This document shows, piece by piece, positions 43,935-51,650 of a DNA stretch of 54,973 nt; position 1 is the first letter of the stretch, and every line of letters starts with the position of its first letter. A model generated the notes under the pieces. That model was not told the DNA's origin, did no database searches, and saw only the letters and a list, made by a program, of their open reading frames with translations. This stretch comes from a virus. The translations under genes were made by a program, and so were the position numbers. The stretch lies in IMG/VR virus record IMGVR_UViG_3300050821_007283, positions 1 to 54,973 of that record, one strand, 5' to 3'.

Positions 43935-44405
43935 GTGACGCTGCGATGCGGGGCGCGGACCCCGAAAGACTGCCTGGATGACGATGTGCGGCCGTTTCTG
44001 AAACAGCCGGTACTCAAACCCAACGGCAGTTACCGTGCACGCGCGACCTGCCACGACGACAAGAGCACCAGCGGCGACCTGCTGGTGAACGTGTTCATGG
44101 GGCGCGTGACCTGGAAGTGCTTCGCGGGATGCTCGCCCGCCAGATCCCGCAACGCGCTCATCCTGCTCGGCATCCGCGCGGCCTGCCTGATCCGCGCCGC
44201 TGCCGACCTGGCCGCCGACATGGACGCGATCAGGGCAGTCATCGAGGGCAAGGAAACGCCGGCCCACAAGGTGCTGCTGGTCGCGGCGATCCTCGAAACC
44301 TATGAGGAGCTGCCGCGCGGCCGGGCACTCGAAGCACTGGCCGAATTCTGCGGCATCACCGGACGCGAGGCTTACAAGGCGCGGCGCGCTGGCCTGCACC
44401 CGTGA
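43935..44405 (+). CDS. CHC2-like zinc-finger protein (primase-type)
   Basis: 156 aa from GTG 43935; the start is uncertain. A 24-codon frame (ATG 43864) ends as GTGA on this GTG and could couple translation. RARATCHDDKSTSGDLLVNV and VTWKCFAGCSPARSRNALIL reproduce the Cys-His...CFAGC zinc ribbon of DnaG-type primases; the remaining 90 residues are helical with no TOPRIM domain. It may bind single-stranded DNA or be a remnant of a primase. Rightward, between two regulatory regions. Confidence 0.65.
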   Translation: MTLRCGARTPKDCLDDDVRPFLKQPVLKPNGSYRARATCHDDKSTSGDLLVNVFMGRVTWKCFAGCSPARSRNALILLGIRAACLIRAAADLAADMDAIRAVIEGKETPAHKVLLVAAILETYEELPRGRALEALAEFCGITGREAYKARRAGLHP

Positions 44406-44596
44406 TCGATTACATGCGCACAAGATCGCGAATTCGTCAAGCGGCGCAGATGGCAGCCATCGGACTTCTGAACAGAGTTCGGTTCTCGGCCGACTAACTG
44501 AACAGAGTTCGGTTCGCGAACGGGCACAAACTAGGTCACGGACATCGCGGACCTGAACTGAGTTCAGTCGGATGTCCGGGGACAAAGCGGCTGACA
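44406..44596. promoter_or_regulatory. Gene-free region with three CTGAAC...GTTC sites
   Basis: CTGAACAGAGTTCGGTTC occurs at 44468-44485 and again at 44498-44515 (30 bp apart); a related perfect palindrome CTGAACTGAGTTCAG is at 44553-44567. These look like operators. They lie between the convergent ends of a rightward gene and the leftward operon, so no promoter is expected and their purpose is unclear. Confidence 0.6.
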
Positions 44597-44905
44597 TCAC
44601 GACCCTGCCCCCGCTACCTCAGGCCACTTCCGCCCCCGGTATTCCGCTACCTTCCTCTCGTCCTCCGGGTGCAGCCTGTACCTGGATACCGGCATGAGAC
44701 CGGCCGAGTCATGCTCGCCGCATTCAGGGCAGCCCGATGGCAGCGGCGGGAATCCCCTGCCGGGACCGCGAGGGCCGGTCATCACCAGGGACACGCCGGT
44801 CTCCCTGAGGCTCCGCTTGTTCACCCTCACCTCGGAGACGCGGACCACCTTGAACTTGTAGCCGCAGAGGTAGCAGGGAGTGGTGGCTATGAGGGAGACC
44901 ATCAT
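44597..44905 (-). CDS. Zinc-ribbon protein beside cytosine methyltransferase
   Basis: 102 aa, ATG 44905 overlapping the methyltransferase stop. PCYLCGYKFKVVRV and SGCPECGEHDSAG are two CxxC knuckles 50 residues apart; the end is basic. Last gene of the 54.7-44.6 kb operon. Could aid DNA recognition by the methyltransferase, but only proximity suggests it. Confidence 0.65.
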   Translation of the reverse strand: MMVSLIATTPCYLCGYKFKVVRVSEVRVNKRSLRETGVSLVMTGPRGPGRGFPPLPSGCPECGEHDSAGLMPVSRYRLHPEDERKVAEYRGRKWPEVAGAGS

Positions 44906-46791
44906 GCGGCTTCCCTGCCAAGATCAGCGCCGAGCGGCAGCGCCTCCCCGGTGATGGCCTCGACCAGCGCTGAGACGATGACCTCGGCGACCGGCGGGGT
45001 AACGGCGTTGCCGAACTGTCTCGTCTTCTCGCGCTTGTTGCCGAGCACGATGTAGGCCCCGCCGAACGCCATCGCCCGGCCTATCTCGCGGGGCTCCAGC
45101 ATCCGGAACAGCGCGTCCTCGATGTCGAACGCGCCCGACACCAGGGCGTACCGGTCCCTTGCGGTCAGCGTGCCGACCGGCCCGGCCACGTCCCGCGCCA
45201 CCCCGGTCCCGTAGTAGGGCACCAGGATGTCGGCCCAGGTCACCAGCGACTGGTGGCCCTTGGTGGTCATGGTCCGGGCGGGCTCGGTGACCGGCGTGCA
45301 CATCTCCCCGCCGTCGCCTGCCCGGGACGTGTTGTTGCGCATCAGCATCGCCAGCGGCACCCAGCCGGACGGCTGGACCAGGCCGTGGTTCGCGCCGTCC
45401 GCGACGATCGTGGCCAGCGGGTCGGACTCGGCCCGGATGGTGCGCGGGCGGCCTGACCGCAGCGGCACCAGGAACGGCGGCGTGGTCAGCCCGTGATGCG
45501 CGCCCATCGTGGTCACGGTCCCGAGCGGGTCCGTGACCGAGGTTGCCGGGCTGTTGTTGCGCAGGACCGTGATGAACGGCGGAGCGACCAGGCCGAAATG
45601 GTTGCCTGACGCGGTCACGCCCTGCAGCGGGTCCCCGACATCGCCGATCCGGATCTCGTCGGGGCCGCCTCGGTGCACGGTCAGGAACGGCGGGCAGGCT
45701 ATGCCGTCGTTCTCCCGCGTGGTCCTGGTGCCCATCGGGTCGGTGACCGGCTGGCCTTCCTCGCGCCACGTCCCGCCCGCCGGCACCAGGACGGGCGGCA
45801 CCGCGAGAGCCTGCGTGGCCGTTGCCGTCTGCGTCGCGACCGGCGCATCGGCCGGGTAGGTACGGCTGCCGGGCCCGCGATCGCTGCAGCCCGTCTGGAG
45901 CGTGATCGGCCGGGCGTACCGCTCGAAGCCGGCGCGGATCCGCGCGAGGGTCTTCGGCGACAGCGGCTTGTCCCGGTCCCCGATCCGCTGGCCGGGATGA
46001 TCCCAGTCGATCGCGGCGGCGGCCGGGAGCGCGCCCGGCTCGACGGCCTGCCCTCGGCACGCCACTTTCGGGCACCGGTACAGGTACTGCTGGCGGTACC
46101 GGCCCATGTCGTTCCCGGCCCGCTTGAACACCTGGAGCGCGGTCACGTACTGGCCGCACGACGGGCACCATGCCTGCGGGCGCAGCCACTTGTCCCAGTC
46201 CGGGTCGCGGCCCAGCGACTTGAGCCAGTACGCCAGGTACAGGCGGTCCCTTGACTGCGGCGCCAGGAGGGTCATGCGCGGCCGGGCGTGCATCGAGTTC
46301 AGCGCGATCAGCTTCGTCCGGTAGCCGAGGTCGGCGATGGACGCCACCCACTCCCGCCACCGGTCCCACTGCCGCACGTCGGCCACGTTCTCGACCACCC
46401 CGGCAAGCACCGGCTCGCCCCGGAGCTTCATCGCCCCGAGGTAGCGGGGCACGTCCCACATCAGCGCTCTCGACCGCTCCGTCGCCTCGTCGGGCAGCGT
46501 GTCGCCGAACAGGTCAGGCTGGCGGTCGTAGTCCCGCTGAACCCCCCGCGCCTGAGACCACGTCGGGCACTCGGGGGACGCCCAGAACAGGTCGCCTCTC
46601 GGCAGCACCGACATGTCCAGGTCGCGGATGTCGCCCTGGTAGTGGGTTGTGTCGGGGAAGTTCGCGGCGTGCGATTCGAGAGCGCGGGCCCAGTGGTTCG
46701 CCGCCGCCATCACCTCAACGCCCGGCACGGTCGCCGCGCCCTGCGAGCTGCCGCCCGCGCCGCAGAAAAAGTCCACCATCCGGAGTGTCAT
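44902..46791 (-). CDS. C5-cytosine DNA methyltransferase, orphan
   Basis: 629 aa, ATG 46791. Motif I MVDFFCGAGGSSQG, motif IV WASPECPTWSQ (catalytic Cys75, with Ser-Pro-Glu-Cys instead of Pro-Pro-Cys), motif VI GVVENVADV (Glu134), motif VIII PQSRDRLYLAYW, motifs IX-X LEPREIGRAMAFGGAYI and QFGNAVTPPV. The long target region has a zinc ribbon (WCPSCGQYVTA) and about six degenerate repeats of the type DPxGTxTxxxxHGLxxPPF. No cognate nuclease nearby; probably protects phage DNA from restriction. Confidence 0.93.
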   Translation of the reverse strand: MTLRMVDFFCGAGGSSQGAATVPGVEVMAAANHWARALESHAANFPDTTHYQGDIRDLDMSVLPRGDLFWASPECPTWSQARGVQRDYDRQPDLFGDTLPDEATERSRALMWDVPRYLGAMKLRGEPVLAGVVENVADVRQWDRWREWVASIADLGYRTKLIALNSMHARPRMTLLAPQSRDRLYLAYWLKSLGRDPDWDKWLRPQAWCPSCGQYVTALQVFKRAGNDMGRYRQQYLYRCPKVACRGQAVEPGALPAAAAIDWDHPGQRIGDRDKPLSPKTLARIRAGFERYARPITLQTGCSDRGPGSRTYPADAPVATQTATATQALAVPPVLVPAGGTWREEGQPVTDPMGTRTTRENDGIACPPFLTVHRGGPDEIRIGDVGDPLQGVTASGNHFGLVAPPFITVLRNNSPATSVTDPLGTVTTMGAHHGLTTPPFLVPLRSGRPRTIRAESDPLATIVADGANHGLVQPSGWVPLAMLMRNNTSRAGDGGEMCTPVTEPARTMTTKGHQSLVTWADILVPYYGTGVARDVAGPVGTLTARDRYALVSGAFDIEDALFRMLEPREIGRAMAFGGAYIVLGNKREKTRQFGNAVTPPVAEVIVSALVEAITGEALPLGADLGREAA

Positions 46792-46997
46792 CGCGAGTCC
46801 CCCACCTGGCGCAGCACCGGCCGCTCAGCGTGCCTGCCCCCGTTACCGCCCTGCCGTCGCGTAGTCCTCGCGCAAGCGTCGATCGACGCCGCCGCGTACT
46901 CGTCGGCTGCGGCCAGTACCTGGTTCCGGACCGTGGCGCTCAGCCCCGCCCGGTGAAGTACCTGGCTCAGTGCCTCGCGGGCTTCGGCGGGTGTCAC
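46788..46997 (-). CDS. Hypothetical small protein
   Basis: 69 aa from GTG 46997 (GTGA overlap). Helical PAEAREALSQVLHRAGLSAT, VRNQVLAAADEYAAASIDA, then a basic tail. Directly before the methyltransferase. Unknown. Confidence 0.6.
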   Translation of the reverse strand: MTPAEAREALSQVLHRAGLSATVRNQVLAAADEYAAASIDACARTTRRQGGNGGRHAERPVLRQVGDSR

Positions 46998-47260
46998 CGC
47001 AGGGCCTCGATCCTCAGCAGGGTCACGACCGCGTTGTAGCACCGGGCCACGAACCTCCCGGCAGCGACCCGGCTGTCGGCATCCACCCGGTCACGGTGAG
47101 GGCCGCAGAGAAGCATCGGGTTGACCGACAAGCCGCAGCAGTCGATGTCCCAGAACGCGACCGCCACGGCTGAGGACTCGCAGTGTCCCCGGTTCCAGTC
47201 GCAGTCCGGGGCAAGGTCTCCGAGGGAGGTCAGGTCCAGGTCTTCGGCTATGGCGGTCAT
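46994..47260 (-). CDS. Hypothetical Cys/His protein
   Basis: 88 aa from ATG 47260 (ATGA overlap). DCDWNRGHCESSAVAVAFWD, DCCGLSVNPMLLCGPHRDRV: five Cys and two His in probable zinc sites, then a helix. No family recognised. Confidence 0.6.
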   Translation of the reverse strand: MTAIAEDLDLTSLGDLAPDCDWNRGHCESSAVAVAFWDIDCCGLSVNPMLLCGPHRDRVDADSRVAAGRFVARCYNAVVTLLRIEALR

Positions 47261-47484
47261 GAGGCCGGCTCCGCGAGGTCGTCGAACTCCCCGGCCTTGG
47301 CCGCAGCGAGGAACTCGCCGAACTCGGCCCGGCTCAGCGCCGCGAACCAGATCTCGGTCCCGTGCTCGTCGAACGCGTCCAGGCTGTGCCGGATCTCGAC
47401 ATGGCCGTCTCCGCAGAGGCGAAGCTCGGCTCCGTGGTCCCTGGTGCCCGAGGGCTTTCTCCAAGGGGTGGGCAGGGCGGTCAC
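47257..47484 (-). CDS. Hypothetical small protein
   Basis: 75 aa from GTG 47484 (GTGA overlap). Beta-rich ELRLCGDGHVEIRHSLDAFD, then ALSRAEFGEFLAAAKAGEFD, a pattern (W/F-A-x-L-x-R-x-E-F...FL) seen in DUF397-like short Streptomyces proteins, but the match is weak. Confidence 0.55.
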   Translation of the reverse strand: MTALPTPWRKPSGTRDHGAELRLCGDGHVEIRHSLDAFDEHGTEIWFAALSRAEFGEFLAAAKAGEFDDLAEPAS

Positions 47485-47867
47485 GGCTGGCTCCGGGTGA
47501 TGACGTGGCGCTCCCACGGCAGCGCGAACTCATCAAGCGAGGTGAGCGGCGTACCCGTGCCCAGCGGCACGCCGCACAGGCAGGTCGCTATCAGCTCCTC
47601 GTCGCCGAACTCGACCACCAGGGCGTGACCGCCTCGCACCGTGGCCGGGAACTCGTCGTCCATCTCGTCGTACACGGCGTCGAAGAGGACGGTGTTGAAC
47701 TCGCCGTCGACCCCTGCGAGCTTGAATGACGACGAGGACCGGCCGACCTCCAGCGAGCGGATTACGTAGACCTCGCCTTCGGCCAGCCCGTGTTCCTTCG
47801 CCCGCTCGCCCTGGCCCGGCCAGCCGTGACCTGGATGAGCGAACCTGACGCTCAGCGGGAACTTCAT
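47481..47867 (-). CDS. Hypothetical protein
   Basis: 128 aa from ATG 47867 with GGAAGGA upstream. Beta-rich: GEVYVIRSLEVGRSSSSFKL, FPATVRGGHALVVEFGDEEL, CLCGVPLG. First gene after the hairpin that closes the lipoprotein cassette. Unknown family. Confidence 0.6.
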   Translation of the reverse strand: MKFPLSVRFAHPGHGWPGQGERAKEHGLAEGEVYVIRSLEVGRSSSSFKLAGVDGEFNTVLFDAVYDEMDDEFPATVRGGHALVVEFGDEELIATCLCGVPLGTGTPLTSLDEFALPWERHVITRSQP

Positions 47868-47905
47868 TTGCGGGGGTCCTTCCTTCGGTGCTATCGGGGG
47901 CGGTG

Positions 47906-47962
47906 GTGCGCACCCGGTCCCCGGGGGGTCTTCGGGGGAAAGGACCGGAACCGGGTGCGCAC
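47906..47962 (-). terminator. Hairpin downstream of lipoprotein cassette
   Basis: GTGCGCACCCGGT (47906-47918)/ACCGGGTGCGCAC (47950-47962), 13 perfect pairs, with a further C/G-rich inner stem. Flanked by GGTG on one side and GTCTTGGGGG on the other, matching the flanks of the hairpin at 49074-49113. Ends transcription or processes mRNA after the lipoprotein gene. Confidence 0.6.
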
Positions 47963-47973
47963 GTCTTGGGGGC

Positions 47974-48609
47974 CTACTTGACGCAGGTCTCCTCGGCCTT
48001 GTGCTTGGCCGCGTTGAGGATCTTGACCTTGCAGACGGGCATGACGGGGGCACCCGTGACGACGATCTGGCCGGTAGTGCCGTCCCAGTGCGCGGTCGCG
48101 GTCACGGTGTCGTCGTAGCCCTCGTTGTAGTGGTCGTAGGGGACGCCAGCCGAGTCCAGGCAGAGCACGTTGGTCCCGGTGGAGTCGCCCTGGTAGATGC
48201 CGTTCGGGTCTTCCTGCGGGATGATCACGCTGCCGGGGTTGTTCGTCGAGTACGTGTTGTTCGGGTCGGGCAGGATCTGCGACGGGTTCGAGAGCTGGTC
48301 GGTGACCGGGATCGGCAGGCCCAGCGACGGGCACGACCAGACCGGGTGAGTGAAGTTGCCCGGCATGAACCCGAACGTCGTCGACTGGATGCCCAGTGCC
48401 TGGATGGCCTCGACCTCAACCAGGTCCTGCCGGATCTGGCTGAAAGGGAAGTTCGGGATGGGGATGACGTACTCCAGGCGCTGGCTGTCAGCGCCTTGCT
48501 GCTGGCTCTCGTTCTGGTTGGCCGAAATGGCCGGGCTGCTGTAGTTGCTGCACGCCGTGAGCAGCACCGTTACGACGAGAGCGGCCACGGCGAGGATTCC
48601 TGATCTCAA
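47974..48609 (-). CDS. Phage-encoded lipoprotein
   Basis: 211 aa from TTG 48609, overlapping the stop of the membrane-protein gene (TTGA). Signal peptide LRSGILAVAALVVTVLLTAC with lipobox LTAC, then a Gln/Asn/Ser-rich linker and a secreted domain (YVIPIPNFPFSQIRQDLVEV, HPVWSCPSLGLPIPVTDQLS, PVCKVKIL). Anchored outside the membrane after lipidation. Lipoproteins in lysogens often cause superinfection exclusion or alter the host surface; that role is inferred. The longer frame upstream is not coding. Confidence 0.75.
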   Translation of the reverse strand: MRSGILAVAALVVTVLLTACSNYSSPAISANQNESQQQGADSQRLEYVIPIPNFPFSQIRQDLVEVEAIQALGIQSTTFGFMPGNFTHPVWSCPSLGLPIPVTDQLSNPSQILPDPNNTYSTNNPGSVIIPQEDPNGIYQGDSTGTNVLCLDSAGVPYDHYNEGYDDTVTATAHWDGTTGQIVVTGAPVMPVCKVKILNAAKHKAEETCVK

Positions 48610-49040
48610 TTTCCCGTTCCTGTCCTGATAGGGGATGCGGGGCTGACGGCCCCGGCTGAGCAATTCGCGGCTATCCACGACCTCATGGATGCCGGAGCGG
48701 GCACGCTGCCCGTGAGCAGGCTTGCTTCCTGGCATGCCTGATTGCCGATGCCGAGCGCCTCGGCAAGGTCGGCGGCCTTGGATGACCCGGCTGAGGGGAT
48801 CTGGGCTATCACGCCGTCGATCTGCGCCACGTCGCCGCCAATGGCGGCGATGTAGCCCTCCTGCGTGTTGTAGTTGTTCTGGACCAGGTGCGCCTGCCTG
48901 GTGGCGTTGGCGTTCGTGAAGATCCACCCCGCCTGCCACATGCCGACTACGGCCCCGGTGATCAGGACGAGCGCGAGAACGCCGGTCCCGAACCACTTCC
49001 AGAAGGCCGTAATCACGCTGGCCGGTGTTATCTCGCTCAT
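48606..49040 (-). CDS. Single-pass membrane protein paired with lipoprotein
   Basis: 144 aa from ATG 49040 with AGGAAGC upstream. One N-terminal membrane helix (GTGVLALVLITGAVVGMWQA) followed by an extracytoplasmic coiled-coil-like domain (NYNTQEGYIAAIGGDVAQID) with two Cys near the end (NQACQEAS, AANCSAG). Translationally coupled to the lipoprotein gene, so the two probably form an envelope complex. The pair is bracketed by two related hairpins. Confidence 0.75.
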   Translation of the reverse strand: MSEITPASVITAFWKWFGTGVLALVLITGAVVGMWQAGWIFTNANATRQAHLVQNNYNTQEGYIAAIGGDVAQIDGVIAQIPSAGSSKAADLAEALGIGNQACQEASLLTGSVPAPASMRSWIAANCSAGAVSPASPIRTGTGN

Positions 49041-49073
49041 CTCGCTTGCTTCCTGTTCTCTCGGGGTTTGGTG

Positions 49074-49113
49074 GTGCGGGCCGGGCAAGCGGGGGAACTA
49101 GCCCGGCCCGCAC
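49074..49113 (-). terminator. Hairpin upstream of membrane/lipoprotein cassette
   Basis: GTGCGGGCCGGGC (49074-49086)/GCCCGGCCCGCAC (49101-49113), 13 perfect pairs with a 14-nt loop, directly after the Thg1-like stop. Flanks GGTG and GTCTAGGGGG match those of the hairpin at 47906-47962, while the stems differ but stay paired. Confidence 0.6.
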
Positions 49114-49115
49114 GT

Positions 49116-49949
49116 CTAGGGGGTTCCGGTCGTCTCGCCCTGGATGGCAGCCTCAAGCGACGGCAGCGGCGGGATGATCGCAGCGAGGAACGAGCCGGGC
49201 GTCGCCGTGAAGCGCGGCGCAGGCCGGGTCACCCAGCGGGAGCGGACTGCGGTCGTCGTGACCTGCTCGCCGCTGCGCTTGTGGACGTAGGAGATTTCCT
49301 CCTCGCCGGCTTCGCGCACGCACACCCGGCCGCGCTTGAAGCCATCCGGGTAGTCGTTCCAGTTCACGCCCTTCTCGGCGAACAGCCGCTCCTGCATCTG
49401 GCTGCCGTTCAGCCCGTGCAGCGATGTGTGGGAGAAATGCGCCTGCGCCGCCATCGACACGCTGTTGCGCACCGCGTCCCGCTGCCGCCACAGGAAGTAG
49501 TTCGCGACCTCCACCGAACCCGGGATGGTGAACACCCGGCCGTCGAACTGCGGCAGGCCGCAAGAGCGGTACGGGTGCGGCTCGGTGCGCCGGGTGGCGT
49601 GTGCCAGCGCGGCAGTCGCGGTCGACGCGGCCACCGACGCCATCTTCTGCACCACGCCGCCGAACCACGGCTCGGTGTGGACCGACCCGAAATCGGCGGC
49701 GAGCACCGACACCTCATCGGACTCGGCGAAGGCCAGGACCGAGCCTGAGATCTCGGCGCACAGGGCTCGCGCCACCGAGTCCATCGCCTCGCTGAACCCG
49801 GCATCGAACGGGCGCTCGGCCTTGCGCAGGTACGCGTGGAAAGCGCGGCCGTCGACCCTGATCACCGTGTAGGTGCGGCGCGGCAGCACAGCTCTCGTGG
49901 CTGCCTCGTAGAGCTTCATGCGGTCACCGAGGGCGCTCGTGTCCGTCAT
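49116..49949 (-). CDS. Thg1-like 3'-5' nucleotidyltransferase
   Basis: 277 aa, ATG 49949. GDRMKLYEAA, VIRVDGRAFHAYLR (metal ligand Asp33), FDAGFSEAMDSVARALC, AESDEVSVL (Asp78, Glu79) and NYFLWRQRDAVRNSVSM are the hallmarks of tRNA-His guanylyltransferase and Thg1-like proteins, which add nucleotides in the 3'-5' direction to repair tRNA 5' ends. Many actinophages carry one. It may mend tRNAs cut by host defence nucleases (inference). Confidence 0.92.
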   Translation of the reverse strand: MTDTSALGDRMKLYEAATRAVLPRRTYTVIRVDGRAFHAYLRKAERPFDAGFSEAMDSVARALCAEISGSVLAFAESDEVSVLAADFGSVHTEPWFGGVVQKMASVAASTATAALAHATRRTEPHPYRSCGLPQFDGRVFTIPGSVEVANYFLWRQRDAVRNSVSMAAQAHFSHTSLHGLNGSQMQERLFAEKGVNWNDYPDGFKRGRVCVREAGEEEISYVHKRSGEQVTTTAVRSRWVTRPAPRFTATPGSFLAAIIPPLPSLEAAIQGETTGTP

Positions 49950-50080
49950 CCGGCATCCTGCCCTTCGCCCTCGATGGCCTCAGGCGGCGCTGAGCCTGTC
50001 CCTGGCGGGTTTTCAGGCCCTGGCGCGGGTGTCCGGACGCCGGAACCCTTAGAAATGCGCTGAGCGCTGCCGGCGGCCAT
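49946..50080 (-). CDS. 44-aa microprotein between Thg1-like and next gene
   Basis: ATG 50080 shares a base with the upstream stop (TGATG), and its stop overlaps the Thg1-like ATG (ATGA). Both junctions plus G/C-rich codon ends argue it is translated. Sequence is Gly/Pro/Ser-rich, without structure (GSGVRTPAPGPENPP), acidic at the end. Unknown function. Confidence 0.55.
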   Translation of the reverse strand: MAAGSAQRISKGSGVRTPAPGPENPPGTGSAPPEAIEGEGQDAG

Positions 50081-50862
50081 CAGAACGGCGGCTCTGCGTC
50101 GCCGGCCTCAGCGGTGAAGTCGCGCTCGATGATCGCCCTCACTTCGGCCAGGGCCTGGTCGCCTTCCAGGAACCCCGCCGCCCATTCGCTCAGCGCCGCG
50201 ATTTTCAGGTGCGCTGCCGCCAGCAGCCTCCGTGACGCGGCCACCTCGCTTCTCGCGGCCTCAACCTCGGTCGGGCCTGCCCACGGGTCTGGCTGCTCAG
50301 GCTCGCTGCCTGGTTCCGGCTGGGCGCTGATCAGGTGCACCGACGAGCGCGGGAACACCTCGGCGAACGCGCCGTCCTTGTCCCGCAGCACCACCATGTG
50401 CGGGTCGCCCAGCCACTGGCCGGTGAACAGGTAGCCGTCCCGCTCGATGAACCCCTTGATGGCCGCGTGCACGTAGGTTCCCTCGGGCACCAGCGGCGGC
50501 GGCTCGGGATGCTCGCCCAGCCGGGCGATGGTCTCCAGCGCTCCCGCCGCGCGGCCTCTCATCGCCGCGATCTCGTCGGCGTCGCCTCCCCGGTCCGGGT
50601 CGGTCAGCCGGCCGCCTGGTGCCATCTCGCGCAGCACTGCCATCGCCGCCGCCAGCCGGGCTTCCGCCAGCACTGACGGCGATGCGGCCCGTGCTTCCTC
50701 CAGCAGGCGCAAGATCAGCGGCTCGGCGTCAGTGACGAGCAGCTTGCGGTCCCCGTCGCTGATCGGCTCGTACTGGGCCGCTACCGCGCACAGGATCTCG
50801 CGGACTTTGACGGGGCCGGTGAGGTCTTCCAGCCAGTCAGGCCAGGGTGCCGGGTCAGCCAT
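50080..50862 (-). CDS. Hypothetical protein, replication operon
   Basis: 260 aa, ATG 50862. N-terminal helical region (PDWLEDLTGPVKVREILCAV, AEARLAAAMAVLREMAPGGR), middle beta segment (FIERDGYLFTGQWLGDPHMV), Pro/Glu-rich linker and C-terminal helices. No catalytic motif. Unknown. Confidence 0.65.
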   Translation of the reverse strand: MADPAPWPDWLEDLTGPVKVREILCAVAAQYEPISDGDRKLLVTDAEPLILRLLEEARAASPSVLAEARLAAAMAVLREMAPGGRLTDPDRGGDADEIAAMRGRAAGALETIARLGEHPEPPPLVPEGTYVHAAIKGFIERDGYLFTGQWLGDPHMVVLRDKDGAFAEVFPRSSVHLISAQPEPGSEPEQPDPWAGPTEVEAARSEVAASRRLLAAAHLKIAALSEWAAGFLEGDQALAEVRAIIERDFTAEAGDAEPPF

Positions 50863-51085
50863 TGGAGGCCACCGCCTCGGCGCCGAGCAGTCCTGCTGCC
50901 GCCGCTACCCGGTTCCACGCTGCCGGGTCACTCGGGGTCAGGCGGGCGGCATCAGCGAGGACGGCCCGCAGGTCGGACTGGTCCACTGCGCCCCAGCCAG
51001 CCGGGGAGCCCGTGCCGAACCGGCTTACGTGCGGATCCGGGATGACTGCCACCCCGTCGCTGAGGTAGGGCTCGCGGTCAGGCAT
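50855..51085 (-). CDS. Hypothetical small protein
   Basis: 76 aa, ATG 51085. Pro/Gly-rich start and helices SDLRAVLADAARLTPSDPAA, WNRVAAAAGLLGAEAV. Unknown. Confidence 0.6.
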   Translation of the reverse strand: MPDREPYLSDGVAVIPDPHVSRFGTGSPAGWGAVDQSDLRAVLADAARLTPSDPAAWNRVAAAAGLLGAEAVASNG

Positions 51086-51650
51086 CGAAGGTCTCCTTGT
51101 CGTGGTTCGGTTTCGCGGCTCTCTTCGCCGCCGTGGCCTGGACCGCGCGCATCAGCGCCACCAGCCGGGTAGGCGGCATCGGCTCGGCCTCGCGTCTCGG
51201 CGCCGCCTTCACCGCGCGCAGCGTCTTCCCGGCCAGCGCCAGCAGTCCCCAGCCCTCGGGAAGTTCCCCGTCCCTGAGCAGCCGGGCGTCGGGAACTACC
51301 AGCCACCAGCGGTTAACGAACGGGATGAACTCGGCGGCCTTCTCCGGCTCCTTGAGCTCGCGCAGCCAGTCCGAGCGGGACACCTTGACCTCGTGGCCGA
51401 TCAGGTCGAACCGCCCGGTGACCTCCCAGCAGTCCGCCGCGATGAAGTCGGCCGTCCGCCGGCCGAATCCCGCGCCGGCCCGGACGTGCTCGGCTACGAC
51501 GTAGCGGCGGCCGTTGCCGTACCGCCTGCCGTACCGCTGGTGCAGGGCGTCCAGCATCACCCGCTCCGTCGCGGTCACAAGCGGAACCGGCACCGGCTCG
51601 GGCATGACGACCGGGGGCAGGCCGAACAGGGCGGCATCGGAGTCAGGCAA
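51078..51650 (-). CDS. PD-(D/E)XK nuclease-like protein
   Basis: 190 aa, start TTG 51650 with AAGGAG upstream. RRTADFIAADCWEVTGRFDL carries the Asp and GHEVKVSRSDWLREL the Glu-x-Lys of the PD-(D/E)XK core; EKAAEFIPFVNRWWLVVPDA and LPEGWGLLALAG follow as in the MmcB-like DNA-repair type. It may cleave or process DNA during replication/recombination. In the replication operon. Confidence 0.75.
   Translation of the reverse strand: MPDSDAALFGLPPVVMPEPVPVPLVTATERVMLDALHQRYGRRYGNGRRYVVAEHVRAGAGFGRRTADFIAADCWEVTGRFDLIGHEVKVSRSDWLRELKEPEKAAEFIPFVNRWWLVVPDARLLRDGELPEGWGLLALAGKTLRAVKAAPRREAEPMPPTRLVALMRAVQATAAKRAAKPNHDKETFDA

Noticed and set aside
44468-44567. LexA/SOS boxes
   Set aside because: Half-sites GAAC/GTTC are separated by three bases, not the four of the actinobacterial SOS box, and no promoter or SOS gene is adjacent.
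44924-46459. 511-codon alternative leftward frame within the cytosine methyltransferase
   Set aside because: Arg/Gly/Pro-rich shadow without motifs, while the other frame has all methyltransferase motifs.
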